Part shown: piece by piece, positions 62,435 to 64,000 of the stretch | How positions within the stretch are numbered: position 1 is the stretch's first letter | How the letters are laid out: each line of letters opens with the position of its first letter | Assembly: GCF_003254475.1 (NCBI RefSeq) | Contig: NZ_QFYQ01000001.1 | Coordinates: forward strand, 124,001 to 188,000 | Reading direction: 5' to 3' | Source: Phenylobacterium soli | GTDB taxonomy: Bacteria; Pseudomonadota; Alphaproteobacteria; Caulobacterales; Caulobacteraceae | DNA length: 64,000 nucleotides | Made by a program: the position numbers and the translations under genes | Notes under the pieces: generated by a model | Told to the model about the DNA's origin: nothing | The model's input: the letters and a program-made list of their open reading frames with translations, nothing else | Database searches by the model: none

Positions 62435-64000
62435 CTAGAAGCGCTTCTTGAGGCCGACCACCCAGACCCGGCCCAGCGGGTTCCCGCTGAAGGGGTCGTA
62501 GTTGTACTGGGTGGCGAAGGCGAACGGCGGGTCCTTGTCGAACACGTTCTGCACGGCGATCGTCGCCGTCGTGTCCCAGGGCAGCTGCACCGTGTAGGTC
62601 AGGTCGTGCTGCCAGTACTCCGGCACCTTGGTCGAGCCGCCCACCGCCCGGGCGATGGCCAGGGCCGTCGTCTCGGTGTTGGCGATCACCGTCGAGGAGA
62701 CCCAGCGGGTCTGCCAACGCAGGTTGTGCGGCCCACGCGACCAGTTGACGAAGCCATTGGCCCGGATGCGGTTGTAGCCGATGAACAGCGACGGCCGGTA
62801 GGAGCCGGCCCGCTCCACCGTCTCGCCCACCGCGAAGCCTTCGATGGTGTAGGGCGCCTCGGTGTAGTGCAGCAGGTAGGAGCCGTCGGCGCCGGCCTGC
62901 AGCCGGCCGCCGAACAGGTCCTCGGCGATCGTGGCGTTGATCTGGAAGTCGATGCCGTCGGTGTCGATGCTGCCGCCGTTGATGTAGTTCTGCACGAAGG
63001 AGAGGACGTTGGCCGCCCCGCCCTGGCAGTCGGCGACGCTGTTGGTGCCGGTGAAGGTGAACCGCGCGCGCACCGCGTCGTAGGCCGGGTTGGCGCAGCG
63101 GGCCGTCGAGCGGACCCCGCCGACCACCGGGAACATCAGGTTGAGGATGTCGGTGGTGGATTCGGTGGTGATCTGGTCCTTGAACTTGAACTTCCAGTAG
63201 TCGAGCGTCGCGTTGACCCGGCCCATGTCGAAGATCACGCCGACGCTGTAGGTGTCGGCCGTCTCCGGCTGCAGGTCCGCATTGCCATGCAGGTCGGTCG
63301 CCCGGTAGGTGCCGGTGGCGTTGGTCAGGTTGCGCTGGAAGTAGCTGCCCGAGGCCCAGGTGGGCAGGGGCGCGCGGTAGGTGGTGCTGGCCGAGCCGCG
63401 GAAGGCCAGCCAGTCGGTCGCCTGCCAGCGGGCGGCGATCTTCGGATTGAAGGTGTCGCCAAGGTCCTTGTACTTCTCGTAGCGGGCGGCGAGCGTCACC
63501 TCGAGGGTGTCGAGCACCGGCACGCGCCACTCGGTGAACACCGCCGCGATCTGCCGGTCGAGGTCGAACGGCCGAAGGTTGGCGTTGAACAGGAACGGAC
63601 CGTTGCCGGTGGTGGGGCAGGCCGGCGAGGCGTCGCCGAACGGCGGCGAGTCCACGCAGGGCGTGGCCGCGGCCGAGTAGAGCGCGTCCGGATCCTGGAT
63701 GAAGCGGTCGTAGCGGAACTGGGCGCCGGCGGCCCAGGAGATCGGGTCCTCGGCCCACAGCTTCAGGGGCGTCTGGCCGCTGAACACCGCGTCGGCCACG
63801 AACATCCGGGTGGTGAAGCTGTTGTACTGCTCCTCCTCCATCCAGTTGACCACCTCGGCCCGGGCGGCGGCGGCCTCGTTGTAGCCGGGGATGGTGGAGC
63901 TGGCGACGTAGAACGGGTTCGCCGGGACGTTCGAGGTGCTCTGCTGGATCGCGCTGGCGAAGGGGTTGAAATAGTAGCAGCCGATCGCGGCGTTGCCGGC
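62435..64000 (-). CDS. TonB-dependent receptor (N-terminus off the window)
   Basis: At least 521 codons of the C-terminal part of an outer-membrane receptor; the reading frame is open to the window edge. It shows the alternating strands of a 22-stranded barrel (RVPVLDTLEVTLAARYEKY, FNPKIAARWQATDWLAFRG, QPETADTYSVGVIFDMG), the conserved block after the STTYRAPLPTW segment, and a terminal Phe (VGLKKRF). Cysteines in CVDSPPFGDASPACP suggest an extracellular-loop disulfide. It imports an unknown ligand with energy from TonB; the plug and TonB box lie outside. Confidence 0.93.
   Translation of the reverse strand, partial: AGNAAIGCYYFNPFASAIQQSTSNVPANPFYVASSTIPGYNEAAAARAEVVNWMEEEQYNSFTTRMFVADAVFSGQTPLKLWAEDPISWAAGAQFRYDRFIQDPDALYSAAATPCVDSPPFGDASPACPTTGNGPFLFNANLRPFDLDRQIAAVFTEWRVPVLDTLEVTLAARYEKYKDLGDTFNPKIAARWQATDWLAFRGSASTTYRAPLPTWASGSYFQRNLTNATGTYRATDLHGNADLQPETADTYSVGVIFDMGRVNATLDYWKFKFKDQITTESTTDILNLMFPVVGGVRSTARCANPAYDAVRARFTFTGTNSVADCQGGAANVLSFVQNYINGGSIDTDGIDFQINATIAEDLFGGRLQAGADGSYLLHYTEAPYTIEGFAVGETVERAGSYRPSLFIGYNRIRANGFVNWSRGPHNLRWQTRWVSSTVIANTETTALAIARAVGGSTKVPEYWQHDLTYTVQLPWDTTATIAVQNVFDKDPPFAFATQYNYDPFSGNPLGRVWVVGLKKRF

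Overview
The window is a GC-rich (roughly 70%), densely packed chromosomal segment of an alphaproteobacterium. The best guess is Caulobacteraceae (Caulobacter/Phenylobacterium type). Signs of this are a GapR (DUF2312) gene, a UrcA-family protein, an aa3-type cytochrome oxidase subunit IV next to the three-subunit transhydrogenase, the ruvCAB-ybgC-tolQRAB-pal-cpoB-tilS order, a solitary motA and a TonB-dependent receptor. I see no rRNA, tRNA, CRISPR array, phage gene or insertion sequence. Genus is an inference, because no marker could be searched.

Layout. 1-8.9 kb: a hydrolase and a divergent XRE regulator, a sulfotransferase, a VOC protein, a probable catabolic operon (MDR oxidoreductase, hydrolase, SDR, histidine phosphatase), a CadC-like regulator and a UrcA protein. 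8.9-11.5 kb: an AttH/CrtC-like protein and a DUF5694 protein, then a 390-bp gap with a strong plus-strand terminator that no gene explains. 11.5-19 kb: yebC, small membrane proteins, a three-gene operon of unknown role, stress/envelope-type secreted proteins, a HAF-repeat protein, a cyclophilin, an EthD protein and an M50 peptidase. 19-27.8 kb: the conserved ruvCAB/Tol-Pal/tilS block. 27.8-35.5 kb: hydrolase, aldo/keto reductase, LytM-type peptidase, and a large autotransporter facing an XRE regulator and an unrecognised 364-aa protein. 35.5-40 kb: pntB-pntAB-pntAA, cox subunit IV and a hydrolase. 40-49.3 kb: FkbM methyltransferase, an Lrp regulator facing an arginine-catabolism pair, a PQQ quinohemoprotein dehydrogenase, and divergent mnmH/selD. 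49.4-55.8 kb: a sigma-54 response regulator, a serine protease, gapR, folE, an EamA transporter, a HAD hydrolase and rpmJ. 55.9-64 kb: a MltB-type transglycosylase, an MFS transporter, motA, small lipoproteins, mnmC, a DUF6491 protein and a truncated TonB-dependent receptor.

How the genes work together. RuvC, RuvA and RuvB resolve Holliday junctions. TolQRAB-Pal-CpoB links the cell envelope during division. TilS, MnmC, MnmH and SelD all act on tRNA anticodon-loop modification, and SelD can supply the selenophosphate that MnmH needs. PntAA/AB/B exchanges reducing equivalents between NADH and NADPH across the proton gradient. The Lrp regulator, the amidinotransferase-fold hydrolase and ornithine aminotransferase form a plausible regulated arginine-to-glutamate-semialdehyde route.

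Most of the window is ordinary core genome. The less explained parts are the autotransporter/XRE/unknown-protein locus, the orphan terminator near 11.46 kb, the three-gene membrane operon near 13 kb, the palindromic elements between gapR and folE, and the Lrp-arginine locus. Start codons were chosen from Shine-Dalgarno spacing, overlap with the upstream gene and signal peptides. Domain calls come from recognising motifs by eye and not from a search.
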